Source: Skermanella stibiiresistens SB22
GTDB lineage: Bacteria; Pseudomonadota; Alphaproteobacteria; Azospirillales; Azospirillaceae
Direction of reading: 5' to 3'
Assembly (NCBI RefSeq): GCF_000576635.1
Contig: NZ_AVFL01000011.1
Location: 124,001 to 188,000 of the forward strand
DNA: 64,000 nucleotides
Shown here: piece after piece, positions 52,629 through 60,928 of the stretch
Numbering within the stretch: position 1 is the stretch's first letter
How the letters are laid out: every line of letters begins with the position of its first letter
Translations under genes and position numbers: made by a program
The notes under the pieces: model-generated
What the model was told of the DNA's origin: nothing
The model's database searches: none
The model's input: only the letters and a program-made list of their open reading frames with translations

Positions 52629-53372
52629 GTGGAAATGACTTCCAGGATGACCGAAGTGACCGAGCCTTTTTCCCATGTCCAGAAGGCCGCCGCCTGGGTG
52701 GTCCACGCCGTCACGGCGAGTGGGGTCGTGCTCGGGCTGATGGCCCTGCTGGCGCTGGTCGACAGCAATCCCAAGGGATGCCTGCTGTGGCTGGGCGCCG
52801 CCTTGCTGGTCGACGGGGTGGACGGCACGCTGGCGCGGAAGTTCTCCGTCAAGCGGGTGCTGCCCAACTTCGACGGCGCCACCCTGGATCTGGTCATCGA
52901 TTACCTGACATACGTCTTCATCCCGGCGATCTTCATTTACCGATTCATCCCGCTGCCGGGACCGCTGGAACTGGTCGCGGTCGCGTTCATCCTGCTGTCG
53001 GCGCTTTATTGCTTCTGCAATGTCAACATGAAGAGCAACGACAACTACTTCGTTGGCTTTCCAGCGGTTTGGAACGTGGTTGCCATGTACCTCTTCATCC
53101 TGGATCTCGATCCGGAGATGACCTTTGGCCTGATCACCATCTTCGCCATCATGACCTTCACCACCGCCAAGTTCGTCCACCCGTTCCGTGTGCCGCACCT
53201 GATGCCGGTCAACATCGCGATGACCGCCGTCTGGATGATCAGCAGCCTGTTGCTCATCCTCCGCCAGCCGGATGATCCGGTGATCCTGATGGTGCCATGG
53301 ATCGTCTCCTCCGCCTGGTTCACTGGTATCTGCGCTTGGCGGACGGTGCTGGGGTACAAGCGCGGGATGTGA
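52629..53372 (+). CDS. pcs: Phosphatidylcholine synthase
   Basis: 247 aa membrane enzyme that condenses CDP-diacylglycerol with choline. The CDP-alcohol phosphatidyltransferase motif is complete and in Pcs form: DGVDGTLARKF, then PNFDGATLDLVIDY, with the D-G-x2-A-R-x8-G-x3-D-x3-D spacing. About seven or eight hydrophobic segments follow the usual pattern, with NVNMKSNDNYFVGFPAVWNV, diagnostic of Pcs. GTG at 52629 has GGAG 8 bases upstream; ATG at 52635 is an alternative. Common in host-associated alphaproteobacteria. A strong terminator follows. Confidence 0.95.
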   Translation: MEMTSRMTEVTEPFSHVQKAAAWVVHAVTASGVVLGLMALLALVDSNPKGCLLWLGAALLVDGVDGTLARKFSVKRVLPNFDGATLDLVIDYLTYVFIPAIFIYRFIPLPGPLELVAVAFILLSALYCFCNVNMKSNDNYFVGFPAVWNVVAMYLFILDLDPEMTFGLITIFAIMTFTTAKFVHPFRVPHLMPVNIAMTAVWMISSLLLILRQPDDPVILMVPWIVSSAWFTGICAWRTVLGYKRGM

Positions 53373-53402
53373 TCCGCCGCTTTCCCAATTTGGCGCAAGT
53401 TG

Positions 53403-53439
53403 AAGAGAGGCCTGGGGATTTCCCAGGCCTCTCTTTTTG
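53403..53439 (+). terminator. Rho-independent terminator of pcs
   Basis: A 14-bp perfect stem (AAGAGAGGCCTGGG with CCCAGGCCTCTCTT), 5-base loop and a run of T ending TTTTTG, 31 bp after the pcs stop. Confidence 0.92.
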
Positions 53440-53594
53440 TTTCGCTCGTTTTCTCATTGGACGGGGAATGACGCCAAGAGCAAGCTTCCCGGGATCCACC
53501 GACAAGCATCAGTAATAGTTGGCTTGAGCACCGCCATGGTTTCATGAGAAACTTGGCGGTGAGTGGTGGAAACTTGGCCCGAGGAAGCTTCTTG

Positions 53595-54776
53595 ATGCGT
53601 AAATATACTATTTTACGAAACATGAGCGCCGCGTCCACTGTCGAGCCTTTTGGCCGCCGGGCCCGGAGCCTCGCCCGTGAGCCGGTCGCCGTGCCTCCCG
53701 TTCCTTTGGTCGATGTCGCGCGGCTGACCTCCCGGCAGGTCCGCGAGATCGCGCGCGACCCGGAGGTTCAGGGCATCGCTCCCGTCATGCCGATCTCGCT
53801 GATCCGGCCGTTCGAGGTGGCGTCGGCCCAAGCCGCGACCTCGGCGTGGGGCATCAAGGCGGTCAAGGCCGACACGTCGGACTTCACCGGGGCTGGCGTC
53901 ACCGTGTCCGTGTTGGACACCGGCATCGACGCCAGCCATCCCGCCTTCCAGGGCGTCGATATCATCCAGCGGGACTTCTCCGGCTCCGGGATCGGCGATG
54001 TCCAGGGGCACGGCACGCATTGCGCCGGGACGATCTTCGGACGCGACGTCAATGGCACCCGGATCGGCGTCGCGCGCGGTGTCGGCAGGGCGCTGATCGG
54101 CAAGGTGCTGGGTGACGACGGTAGCGGCGACAGCGACATGATCTTCAAGGGCATCCAATGGGCCGTCCAGGAGGGCGCCCAGGTGATCTCCATGTCGCTG
54201 GGCTTCGACTTTCCCGGATTGGTCGCATCTTTGATCGCGGACGGCTGGCCGCCCGAACTCGCGACATCGGTGGCGCTGGAGGCCTACCGCGGCAATCTCC
54301 GCATGTTCGACGCCTTGATGGAGATGGTCGAGGCGCGGGCCGCCTTCTCCGCCGGGACGGTCCTGGTCGCGGCGGCGGGCAACGAGAGCCGGCGCGACCA
54401 GAACAAGGACTTCGAGATCGCGGTGTCGATTCCGGCCGCCGCCCAAGGCATCATCTCGGTGGGCGCCTTGGGCGAGAAGGGTGCCACGCTGGACGTGGCG
54501 CCGTTCTCCAACACCTTTCCCCAGGTCAGCGCGCCGGGTGTCAACGTGCTGTCGGCCAAGCGGGGAGGCGGGTTGGTCGCCTTCAGCGGCACCAGCATGG
54601 CGACACCCCATGTCGCCGGCGTGGCCGCCCTATGGTGGGAGGCCCTGAAGGACACGCCCACCGGCATCGCGGCGGCCGCCGTTTCGGCCAAGTTGCTGGC
54701 CACCGCCCGAACCGACGTGTTCACGCCGGAAGTCGATCCGGCGGATCGCGGGTTGGGACTGGTCACCTCGCCGTGA
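53595..54776 (+). CDS. S8 family serine peptidase (subtilisin-like)
   Basis: 393 aa from the ATG at 53595 with GAGGAA upstream. The catalytic triad is intact: D108 (VSVLDTGID), H139 (GHGTHCAG) and S334 (SGTSMATPH); the oxyanion asparagine is in VAAAGNES. Residues ~30-75 (VARLTSRQVREIARDPEVQGIAPVM) resemble the end of an I9 inhibitor propeptide. No signal peptide or Tat motif is seen; the first residues RKYTILRN are short and basic. The region after the His motif contains an insert with a long charged helix (LMEMVEARAAF). Substrate and location are uncertain. Confidence 0.92.
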   Translation: MRKYTILRNMSAASTVEPFGRRARSLAREPVAVPPVPLVDVARLTSRQVREIARDPEVQGIAPVMPISLIRPFEVASAQAATSAWGIKAVKADTSDFTGAGVTVSVLDTGIDASHPAFQGVDIIQRDFSGSGIGDVQGHGTHCAGTIFGRDVNGTRIGVARGVGRALIGKVLGDDGSGDSDMIFKGIQWAVQEGAQVISMSLGFDFPGLVASLIADGWPPELATSVALEAYRGNLRMFDALMEMVEARAAFSAGTVLVAAAGNESRRDQNKDFEIAVSIPAAAQGIISVGALGEKGATLDVAPFSNTFPQVSAPGVNVLSAKRGGGLVAFSGTSMATPHVAGVAALWWEALKDTPTGIAAAAVSAKLLATARTDVFTPEVDPADRGLGLVTSP

Positions 54777-54847
54777 TCGCTCGGGCTTGGTGAAACTCCA
54801 AGCGGGCACGGCGTGTTGTCGAGGGTACCCCCATCCGCGAGGTTCTT

Positions 54848-55381
54848 TTGAAACGCGTCGTCCTCGGCCTGCTGCTTTTGATCTCCGTCACGGCTTGCCA
54901 AGCCCCTGTCCGAATGGCGAACATGATCGTTCCCGGTGACGAGGAGATCGCTGGACAAGCGGATCGGTCCCTCGCCGTCGAGGTTGGTTCCGTCACCGGC
55001 GGCAGTTCGTCCAACCTCCTCAACCAGATCGAGATCTCCGACCTGGACCTGCGCGAGGCGATCATCAATTCGTTCGCCGTGCGTGGAGCCTTGGCTCCCA
55101 GCCAGCCGCGCCACCGTGTCGACGCCGAGCTGATCCGGTCGAGCCGGGGCATCCAGGAGATCCTGCTGGGCCTCAGCGTGACTGCGGAGGTCGAGATGCG
55201 CTATCTCGTCACGACCCCCGCCACCGGCGCCGTCGTCTTCTCCAAGCCGATCCGGTCGACGGGCTTGGCGACATCATCGGATTTCTTCAGCCCGACCGAG
55301 CGGACCCAGGTCGCGACCGAGCGGGCCATCCAGGACAACATCCGCCTGTTGCTGGCCGAGCTTTACCGCCTTCCGACTTGA
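54848..55381 (+). CDS. Hypothetical lipoprotein
   Basis: 177 aa, starting at TTG 54848 with GAGG upstream. The lipobox ISVTAC puts the lipid at C17. The mature part has ISDLDLREAIINSFAVRGAL, a strand RHRVDAELIRSSRGI and a C-terminal helix ERAIQDNIRLLLAELYRLP, a layout seen in outer-membrane lipoproteins of LPS- or polymer-export systems (LptE-like, DUF4136-like), but no confident family. Its neighbours do not clarify its role. Confidence 0.75.
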   Translation: MKRVVLGLLLLISVTACQAPVRMANMIVPGDEEIAGQADRSLAVEVGSVTGGSSSNLLNQIEISDLDLREAIINSFAVRGALAPSQPRHRVDAELIRSSRGIQEILLGLSVTAEVEMRYLVTTPATGAVVFSKPIRSTGLATSSDFFSPTERTQVATERAIQDNIRLLLAELYRLPT

Positions 55382-55384
55382 GGA

Positions 55385-55412
55385 GACCGCGCCGCATCGA
55401 GGCGGCGCGGTC
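55385..55412. terminator. GC-rich hairpin between convergent genes
   Basis: A perfect 11-bp stem (GACCGCGCCGC with GCGGCGCGGTC) and 6-base loop, 4 bp after the lipoprotein stop and 21 bp before the end of the convergent dehydratase gene. No T-run; probable bidirectional terminator. Confidence 0.6.
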
Positions 55413-55432
55413 CGATCTCCCAGTCCTGGGCG

Positions 55433-57244
55433 TCAGTGCGAGTGGCGCGGCATGCCGCTGGTGTGTACGACGTCCTGGTACTTGACCGCCATCTCCAGGC
55501 AGCCGCCATCCGAGAGCTGACCGACCAAGCCGCGGTAGATTTCCTGCCACGGTGTCTGATTCTTCAGTTCCGGCAGCTTGAGCGCCGCCCGGCGGGCCGC
55601 GATCTCGTCCTCGGAGGCGACCAGATCGACCCGACGGTTGCGAAGGTCCACCCGGACCCTGTCGCCGGTCTTGAGGATCGCCAAGCCGCCACCAACCGCC
55701 GCCTCGGGCGAGGCGTTGAGGATCGACGGGCTGGCCGACGTGCCGCTCTGGCGTCCGTCGCCGATCGTCGGCAAGGAGATGATGCCCCGCTTGATCAGGT
55801 GATCGGGCGGCTGCATGTTGACGACCTCCGCCGAACCCGGATATCCGACGGTGCCGCAGCCGCGGATGAACAGGATGCAGTTCTCGTCGATGTCCAGCGA
55901 TGGATCGTTGATCCGCGAGTGGTATTCCTCCGGTCCGTCGAATACGATGGCGCGGCCGATGAAGGCCTCGGGATCGTCCGGATTGGAAAGGTACTGCGCG
56001 CGGAAATCCGGGCTGATGACGCTGGTCTTCATCACCGCCGAGTCGAACAGGTTGCCGCCCATCACCAGCATGCCGGCGTCTTCCATGAGCGGCTTGCCGT
56101 AGGGCCGGATCACGTCGTCGTCGGGCTCGGGTGCCCGCTCGACGTTCTCGCCCATCGTCTTGCCGGTCACGGTCGGGGCCTGGGTGTGGATGCGGCCCGC
56201 CTTGATCAGCTCCTTCATGACGGCGGGGATGCCGCCGGCGCGGTGGAACGCCTCGCCCAGATAGAACCCGGCCGGCTGGCAGTTGACCAGCAGGGGAACC
56301 TCCTGTCCGACCCGCTGCCAGTCCTCGAGCGTCAGTTCGACGCCGACGTGGCGCGCGATGGCGATCAGGTGGGGCGGACAATTGGTCGAGGCGCCGATGG
56401 CGGAAGCCACCACGATCGCGTTCTCGAACGCCTCCTTGGTCATCACCTTCCGGGGCGTCAGGTCCTCGCGGACCATGTCGACGATCCGCTTGCCGGTGAG
56501 ATAGGCGATCTGGCCGCGCTCGCGGTAGGGACCGGGAATGGCGGCGCAGCCGGGCAGGGACATGCCGAGCGCTTCCGCCAGGGAGTTCATCGACAGGGCG
56601 GTGCCCATGGTGTTGCAGTGTCCGACGCTGGGTGCCGACGAACTGACCATGTCCATGAACTCGTCATAGCCGATCTTGTCGGCCGCGAGCATCCGGCGCG
56701 CTTCCCAGACGACGGTGCCGGAACCGGCCAGCTTGCCCTTGTAGTGTCCATCGAGCATCGGACCGCCCGACAGGACGATCGCCGGGATGTTGACGGTGGC
56801 GGCGCCGGTCAGCATCGCGGGCGTGGTCTTGTCGCAGCCGGTGGTCAGCACGACGCCGTCCAGCGGATAGCCGTACAGCACCTCGACCAGACCGAGATAG
56901 GCCAGAGTCCGGTCGAGCGCCGCCGTCGGGCGTTTGCCCGTCTCCTGGATCGGGTGGACCGGGAACTCCAGCGGGATGCCGCCCGCCTCGCGAATGCCGT
57001 CGCGCACGCGGCTCGCCAGTTCCATGTGATGCCGGTTGCAGGGCGCCAGATCGCTGCCGGTCTGGGCGATGCCGATGATCGGCCTGCCGGATTGGATCTC
57101 CTGCCGGGTCAGGCCGTAGTTGAGGTAGCGTTCGATATAGAGGGCGGTCATGTCGGGGTTCGACTTGTCGTCGAACCAGGACTGGCTGCGCAACCTGCCG
57201 CCGCTGTTGAAGCCGGCGTCCTTCGGTGATGTCTCTGAGGTCAT
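55433..57244 (-). CDS. IlvD/Edd-family dehydratase, pentonate-type
   Basis: 603 aa from the ATG at 57244 with GGAGGGG upstream. Cluster cysteines C69, C137 ([10 protein letters not shown]) and C210 (GHCNTMGT) have the spacing found in the [2Fe-2S] L-arabinonate and D-xylonate dehydratases; K139 in CDK is the magnesium-binding, carbamylated lysine. The C-terminal [33 protein letters not shown] and [15 protein letters not shown] are typical of the sugar-acid branch; IlvD of isoleucine synthesis differs here. It likely dehydrates an aldonic acid. It is alone, more than 22 kb from the sugar-acid importer. Confidence 0.88.
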   Translation of the reverse strand: MTSETSPKDAGFNSGGRLRSQSWFDDKSNPDMTALYIERYLNYGLTRQEIQSGRPIIGIAQTGSDLAPCNRHHMELASRVRDGIREAGGIPLEFPVHPIQETGKRPTAALDRTLAYLGLVEVLYGYPLDGVVLTTGCDKTTPAMLTGAATVNIPAIVLSGGPMLDGHYKGKLAGSGTVVWEARRMLAADKIGYDEFMDMVSSSAPSVGHCNTMGTALSMNSLAEALGMSLPGCAAIPGPYRERGQIAYLTGKRIVDMVREDLTPRKVMTKEAFENAIVVASAIGASTNCPPHLIAIARHVGVELTLEDWQRVGQEVPLLVNCQPAGFYLGEAFHRAGGIPAVMKELIKAGRIHTQAPTVTGKTMGENVERAPEPDDDVIRPYGKPLMEDAGMLVMGGNLFDSAVMKTSVISPDFRAQYLSNPDDPEAFIGRAIVFDGPEEYHSRINDPSLDIDENCILFIRGCGTVGYPGSAEVVNMQPPDHLIKRGIISLPTIGDGRQSGTSASPSILNASPEAAVGGGLAILKTGDRVRVDLRNRRVDLVASEDEIAARRAALKLPELKNQTPWQEIYRGLVGQLSDGGCLEMAVKYQDVVHTSGMPRHSH

Positions 57245-57551
57245 GTTGATCCCCTCCCTCCGTTCTTTTGTGAGGGCCAGTGTGTCTGGTATGGCAGTCA
57301 TGGACAATAGGGCGGCGTCGATAAATCCGCCACCTCGGCGAGGACGCGTTTCGATTGTTGGACATCGTCGCGGTTTCGCGCGTATTAGATAAAATGCGCG
57401 AGAATTAACGTTTTGTTGCCATACACGTGCTATCCTTTGGAACCTTGATCAAAAATTGTGTCTTCTCCGCCTGATGTTACTTCAGATTGAATGAAAATGG
57501 TTCGGGAAGGCAGATGAGCGCTTTCGAAGATTTGACTGGACCCGCGACACC
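57245..57551. other. Divergent promoter region
   Basis: 307 bases between the dehydratase and the EAL-like gene. AT-rich around 57386-57480. It holds the 14-codon ORF listed separately. No clear palindromic operator or terminator was recognised. Confidence 0.5.
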
Positions 57552-57558
57552 ATGCTGA
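57514..57558 (+). CDS. Possible 14-codon upstream ORF overlapping the EAL-like gene
   Basis: ATG at 57514, 3 bases after GGAAGG, encodes MSAFEDLTGPATPC and stops with TGA at 57556-57558. Its last codons overlap the ATG (57552) of the EAL-like gene in another frame. The main gene lacks a good SD of its own (TGGACCCGCGACACC before ATG), so ribosomes ending this short ORF could re-initiate. Translation is not proven. Confidence 0.4.
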   Translation: MSAFEDLTGPATPC

Positions 57559-58850
57559 ACCGTCCCAAGCAGGATCGGCAACCGCGCGACTGGGTGCGCG
57601 TCAAACCGGGCGAGAAGGCGGCGGCCGTTCCGGAAAAGCCGGAATACGACGATGATCGCCTGCTCAAGCTGCTGCAATCCTCCAAGCGGGAATTGCAAGG
57701 GCTGCGCTTGGTCCATCTGCATTTGTCTCTGCTCCAGGACAAGAACTATGGCGATGTCCACGACATCCGGCGGACGGTCCAGTCGATCGCGGACAATTCG
57801 GCTTTTCTTCAGATGTTCAACCTGTCGAATGGCGACGCGCTCATCCTGTACAAAGGGATCAAGTTCTCGACGATCACGGAGGCCTGCCAGAAGATCGAGA
57901 CGATGATGCTGGCCCGGACGAAGCTGACCGGGCCGAATCCCTACCGGGAAAACTCGCTTTATTCGATCATGGAGTTGTCGCTCAACTTCGCGACGATCAT
58001 CCGCTTCATCGAAGGGCTGGCGCAGCAGGCGGGTGGCGCGGATGGGTCCGCCAAGGCCGCGACGAAGGAGCCGATCAGCCTGGAGGAACTGGCCAAGATC
58101 GAGCGGCAGATGGGCAATTTCGACCTGTCGCCGTTCATGCTGAACCAGCCGATCGTCGATATCCGGGATGATCAGAACAACCGGCGCGAATATTTCGAGA
58201 TATACATCGCCGTGAAGAACCTCGAGGACCGCCTCAGTCCCGAATTCGACCTGACCGCCAATCGCTGGCTGTTCAATTATTTCACCGCCAGCTTGGACCA
58301 AGCGGTTTTGAAATCACTCAACCACGGTGTCGACTTCATCCGCGGCCACAAGATCGGCCTGAACGTCAATCTCAGCACGATCATGTCGGCGGCTTTCGTC
58401 AGGTTCGACGAGCGGTTGAGCATGGACTTGCGCGGCAATGTCGTGCTGGAGATCAACAAGGTCGATCTGGTCGAGAACATCGACACCTACAAGGAGGTCG
58501 TGGAGTTCGCCAGGAACCGCGGCTATTCGATCTGCATCGATGGCATCACGCCCATGTGGGTCGAGCACATGGACCTGGAATACATGGCCTGCGACTACGC
58601 CAAGATGTTCTGGAGCAACGAGCTTCAAGACATGGACGAGGCGGAGCAGGAAAAGTTCGGCGCCAAGATCCGCGAGCAGGAGAACTGCCGGTTCATCCTG
58701 GGACGGTGCAGCGGCGTCACGGCATTGCTGTTCGCCCGAAAGCACGGCATCCATCTGGTGCAGGGCCGCATGGTGGACAACATCCTGAGAAAGGGCGTCC
58801 GGCTGTCAGACGCCCTGAATACGGCCAACGTGCTGGAAACCGACGATTGA
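57552..58850 (+). CDS. Protein with degenerate EAL-like domain
   Basis: 432 aa. Residues ~30-170 are helical and unassigned. Residues ~185-425 follow the EAL fold: LNQPIVDIRDDQNNRREYFEIYI at the entrance, IGLNVNLSTIMSAAF (cf. INLS), NVVLEINKVDLVENI (cf. LEITE), a strand YSICIDGITPMWVEHMD (cf. DDFGTG) and HGIHLVQGRMVDNIL (cf. GI-QG). The EAL triad, the LTE glutamate and the DDFG aspartates are missing or changed, so c-di-GMP hydrolysis is very unlikely. It may bind a ligand or protein instead. Convergent with the glycan cluster. Confidence 0.75.
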   Translation: MLNRPKQDRQPRDWVRVKPGEKAAAVPEKPEYDDDRLLKLLQSSKRELQGLRLVHLHLSLLQDKNYGDVHDIRRTVQSIADNSAFLQMFNLSNGDALILYKGIKFSTITEACQKIETMMLARTKLTGPNPYRENSLYSIMELSLNFATIIRFIEGLAQQAGGADGSAKAATKEPISLEELAKIERQMGNFDLSPFMLNQPIVDIRDDQNNRREYFEIYIAVKNLEDRLSPEFDLTANRWLFNYFTASLDQAVLKSLNHGVDFIRGHKIGLNVNLSTIMSAAFVRFDERLSMDLRGNVVLEINKVDLVENIDTYKEVVEFARNRGYSICIDGITPMWVEHMDLEYMACDYAKMFWSNELQDMDEAEQEKFGAKIREQENCRFILGRCSGVTALLFARKHGIHLVQGRMVDNILRKGVRLSDALNTANVLETDD

Positions 58851-58880
58851 GCACCGCGCCGGCCCACCCACCACCCGTTT

Positions 58881-59582
58881 TCAGAACCTCATCCACGCCA
58901 TGGCGGCGCCCGTCGCCACGACCGCCGCGGCGAGGCAGGACAGGGCGATCCACACCCGCTTGTCCGCGCTGGCGGCCGGCCGTTGCTTGAGGCTGACGTT
59001 CAGGTCATGCAGGCTCTCGTCGATCCTCAACAGGAACACCTCGATCCCGCTGACCTGACGCTGAAGCTCCTCCTGTGCCGCGACGATGCCATCGATCCGC
59101 GCGTCGTTCCGCTGGTCGTTGGCGGGAGCCGCCTGACCCTGCTTCAGCAGCTCGCGCAGTCCGCGCAGGACCGTCTGCTGATTGCGCTGCGTCGCGTCCA
59201 TCAGCGCCGACAGGCGGAGCAGGACCGGGCCGATGACGTTCTCCGCCACGGTTTCCACATCGGACGGCATCCGGAGCGGCGCCATGTCACCGGTGACCGG
59301 TGACCGCGCCAGGGCGATGGGCGTCTCACCCTCCGCCAGTTCCAGCGCCAGTTCGAAGGAGTGGCAGCCGTCGCCGACGCCGTTGGCCTTGAGGTCGTCC
59401 CGCGGCTGGTTGGCGAACACGGTGGTGACCAGCCGATCTCCGACCCTGATCTCCACCTCCAGGTGATCGCTCGGCCGGGCTCGGTCCCAGGCCCAGCCGT
59501 AGAGCTTGCCACCGGTGATCGCGTCGATGCGGCCCTCGATATCGGCGGGTTGGGGGGCGAGTGTTTGGAGCGCTGCGGACAT
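58881..59582 (-). CDS. Tail-anchored protein with 'GW' beta-domain and coiled coil
   Basis: 233 aa from the ATG at 59582 (a GTG lies directly upstream). Residues ~13-85 form a small beta domain: IEGRIDAITGGKLYGWAWDR, then VEIRVGDRLVTTVFANQPRDDL and GDGCHSFELAL. The same pattern occurs in the neighbouring GT2 protein. Residues ~115-205 are helical, probably a coiled coil (LRGLRELLKQ, EELQRQVSGIEVFLLRIDESL). A C-terminal membrane helix is WIALSCLAAAVVATGAAMAW. Last gene of the polysaccharide cluster; function unknown. Confidence 0.75.
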   Translation of the reverse strand: MSAALQTLAPQPADIEGRIDAITGGKLYGWAWDRARPSDHLEVEIRVGDRLVTTVFANQPRDDLKANGVGDGCHSFELALELAEGETPIALARSPVTGDMAPLRMPSDVETVAENVIGPVLLRLSALMDATQRNQQTVLRGLRELLKQGQAAPANDQRNDARIDGIVAAQEELQRQVSGIEVFLLRIDESLHDLNVSLKQRPAASADKRVWIALSCLAAAVVATGAAMAWMRF

Positions 59583-59693
59583 CACTTGTTTCCCGTGCTT
59601 CGAAACGAGAACGGCATGGCGCCAGGGATCGGTCCCGGTGCCATGCCATGCTCGGTATTGCGGAATGCTCCCTTTATCGGGCCATTCCCATCA

Positions 59694-60875
59694 TCACGCC
59701 ACTTGAAGTTGCCGCGGGCGGGCGACGCCGTGGTGCATCTTGTGATCGATGAAGTTCTCGTCCAGGAACGCCCGCATGTCGCGGAACCGCTGGTAGTAGG
59801 TGCGGTTGAAACGCTCGAACTTCGCTTGGTCCCAGTACTCCTCCAGCACGAACGGCTTCTGCGAGAAGACGTCATAGCAGGGAATCGCGAAGGTCTCGGC
59901 GAACTCGACCGTCCGGCTGTCATAGCTGAAGTAGATCGACGGCGTGCGGTTGGCCAAGGCCATCAGGTTGCCGTGCAGGCGGTAGCCCAGGACCATATCC
60001 TTGGAGCGGACGAGCGCCTCGTAGTCGGCGACGACGTCGGAGTACCAGAGCTTGGTCTTGTAAAGCTCCTCCATCTCCTCGTCCAGGAACCACTTGCCGA
60101 TCCAGCCATTGTTCTTCAGCTCGGCCAAGGCGTGGGCCTTCTGCTCGTCGGTGCCCCAAAGCATCTTCTTCTCTTCGACCTCGCCCTGCATCATCATGAC
60201 GATGTCGAACCGACGGGCCATTTCCTTGACCACGTCGCGATGGCGGGTCAGGTAGGTCTCGATGTTCTGGGCGTAGGCGGCCGAAACCTCGCGGCGCATG
60301 GTGAAGCCGACGTTCTTGACTTGGTCCAGCGGCGGCAGGTCGATGCGCAGGTCGGGATCGTTGTTGCGGAACGCGGTCGGGCAGCCGACGATGCGGACAT
60401 TCTTGATGCCCAGATCCCACAGCACTTCCGCGGTGTAGGTGCCGCGCACGCCGAGCGAGGCCGACTTGTCGGCTATGATATTCCAGATCCGCTTGCTCTG
60501 TTCGGATAGCTGGAGCTTGCCCTCCACCGGCGCCTGCGCTCCGACGCCGAAGGCGAGGATCGGAATCTTCAGCTTGGGCAGGACCTGTTCGGCGTTCTCC
60601 CACTCCATGTGGCTGTGGATATAGTTGGAGCCACGCAGGAAAACATAGTCGTATTCGGCGTTGTAGCGCTCGACGTCGCCGGGCTTGACGTTGCGGATCG
60701 TGAGGACGTCGAGCTTGTCGTAGTTCAGCAGCTTCAGGGACGAGTCGAAGACGAACGCGTCACCGATGTTGTGATAGTGATCGATGTGCTTCTGAACCTG
60801 CTGGTACTCGTACCAACGGACGCAGTCGTGATTATAGACTTCGCCCGACGGGATCATGACGAGGATTTTGGCCAA
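59694..60875 (-). CDS. Polysaccharide pyruvyltransferase-family protein
   Basis: 393 aa. Motifs of the family: NIGDAFVFDSSLKLLN at the N-terminus, PKLKIPILAFGVGAQAP, LGVRGTYTAEVLWDLGI, VGCPTAF and the hallmark GYRLHGNLMALANRTPSIYFSYDSR (in two parts around H at the substrate site). These enzymes add ketal-linked pyruvate to sugars of surface polymers. The start is TTG at 60875 with AGGAG 6 bases upstream. Second-last gene in the cluster. Confidence 0.88.
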   Translation of the reverse strand: MAKILVMIPSGEVYNHDCVRWYEYQQVQKHIDHYHNIGDAFVFDSSLKLLNYDKLDVLTIRNVKPGDVERYNAEYDYVFLRGSNYIHSHMEWENAEQVLPKLKIPILAFGVGAQAPVEGKLQLSEQSKRIWNIIADKSASLGVRGTYTAEVLWDLGIKNVRIVGCPTAFRNNDPDLRIDLPPLDQVKNVGFTMRREVSAAYAQNIETYLTRHRDVVKEMARRFDIVMMMQGEVEEKKMLWGTDEQKAHALAELKNNGWIGKWFLDEEMEELYKTKLWYSDVVADYEALVRSKDMVLGYRLHGNLMALANRTPSIYFSYDSRTVEFAETFAIPCYDVFSQKPFVLEEYWDQAKFERFNRTYYQRFRDMRAFLDENFIDHKMHHGVARPRQLQVA

Positions 60876-60928
60876 GGGATTCTCCTGGGTACGGGATGGT
60901 CAGGGTAGCTAGGAAAGGTTGAAAAATG

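Noticed and set aside
55433-57244. ilvD of branched-chain amino acid synthesis
   Set aside because: Cys spacing, length and C-terminal motifs fit the [2Fe-2S] pentonate dehydratase branch better, and no ilv genes are nearby.
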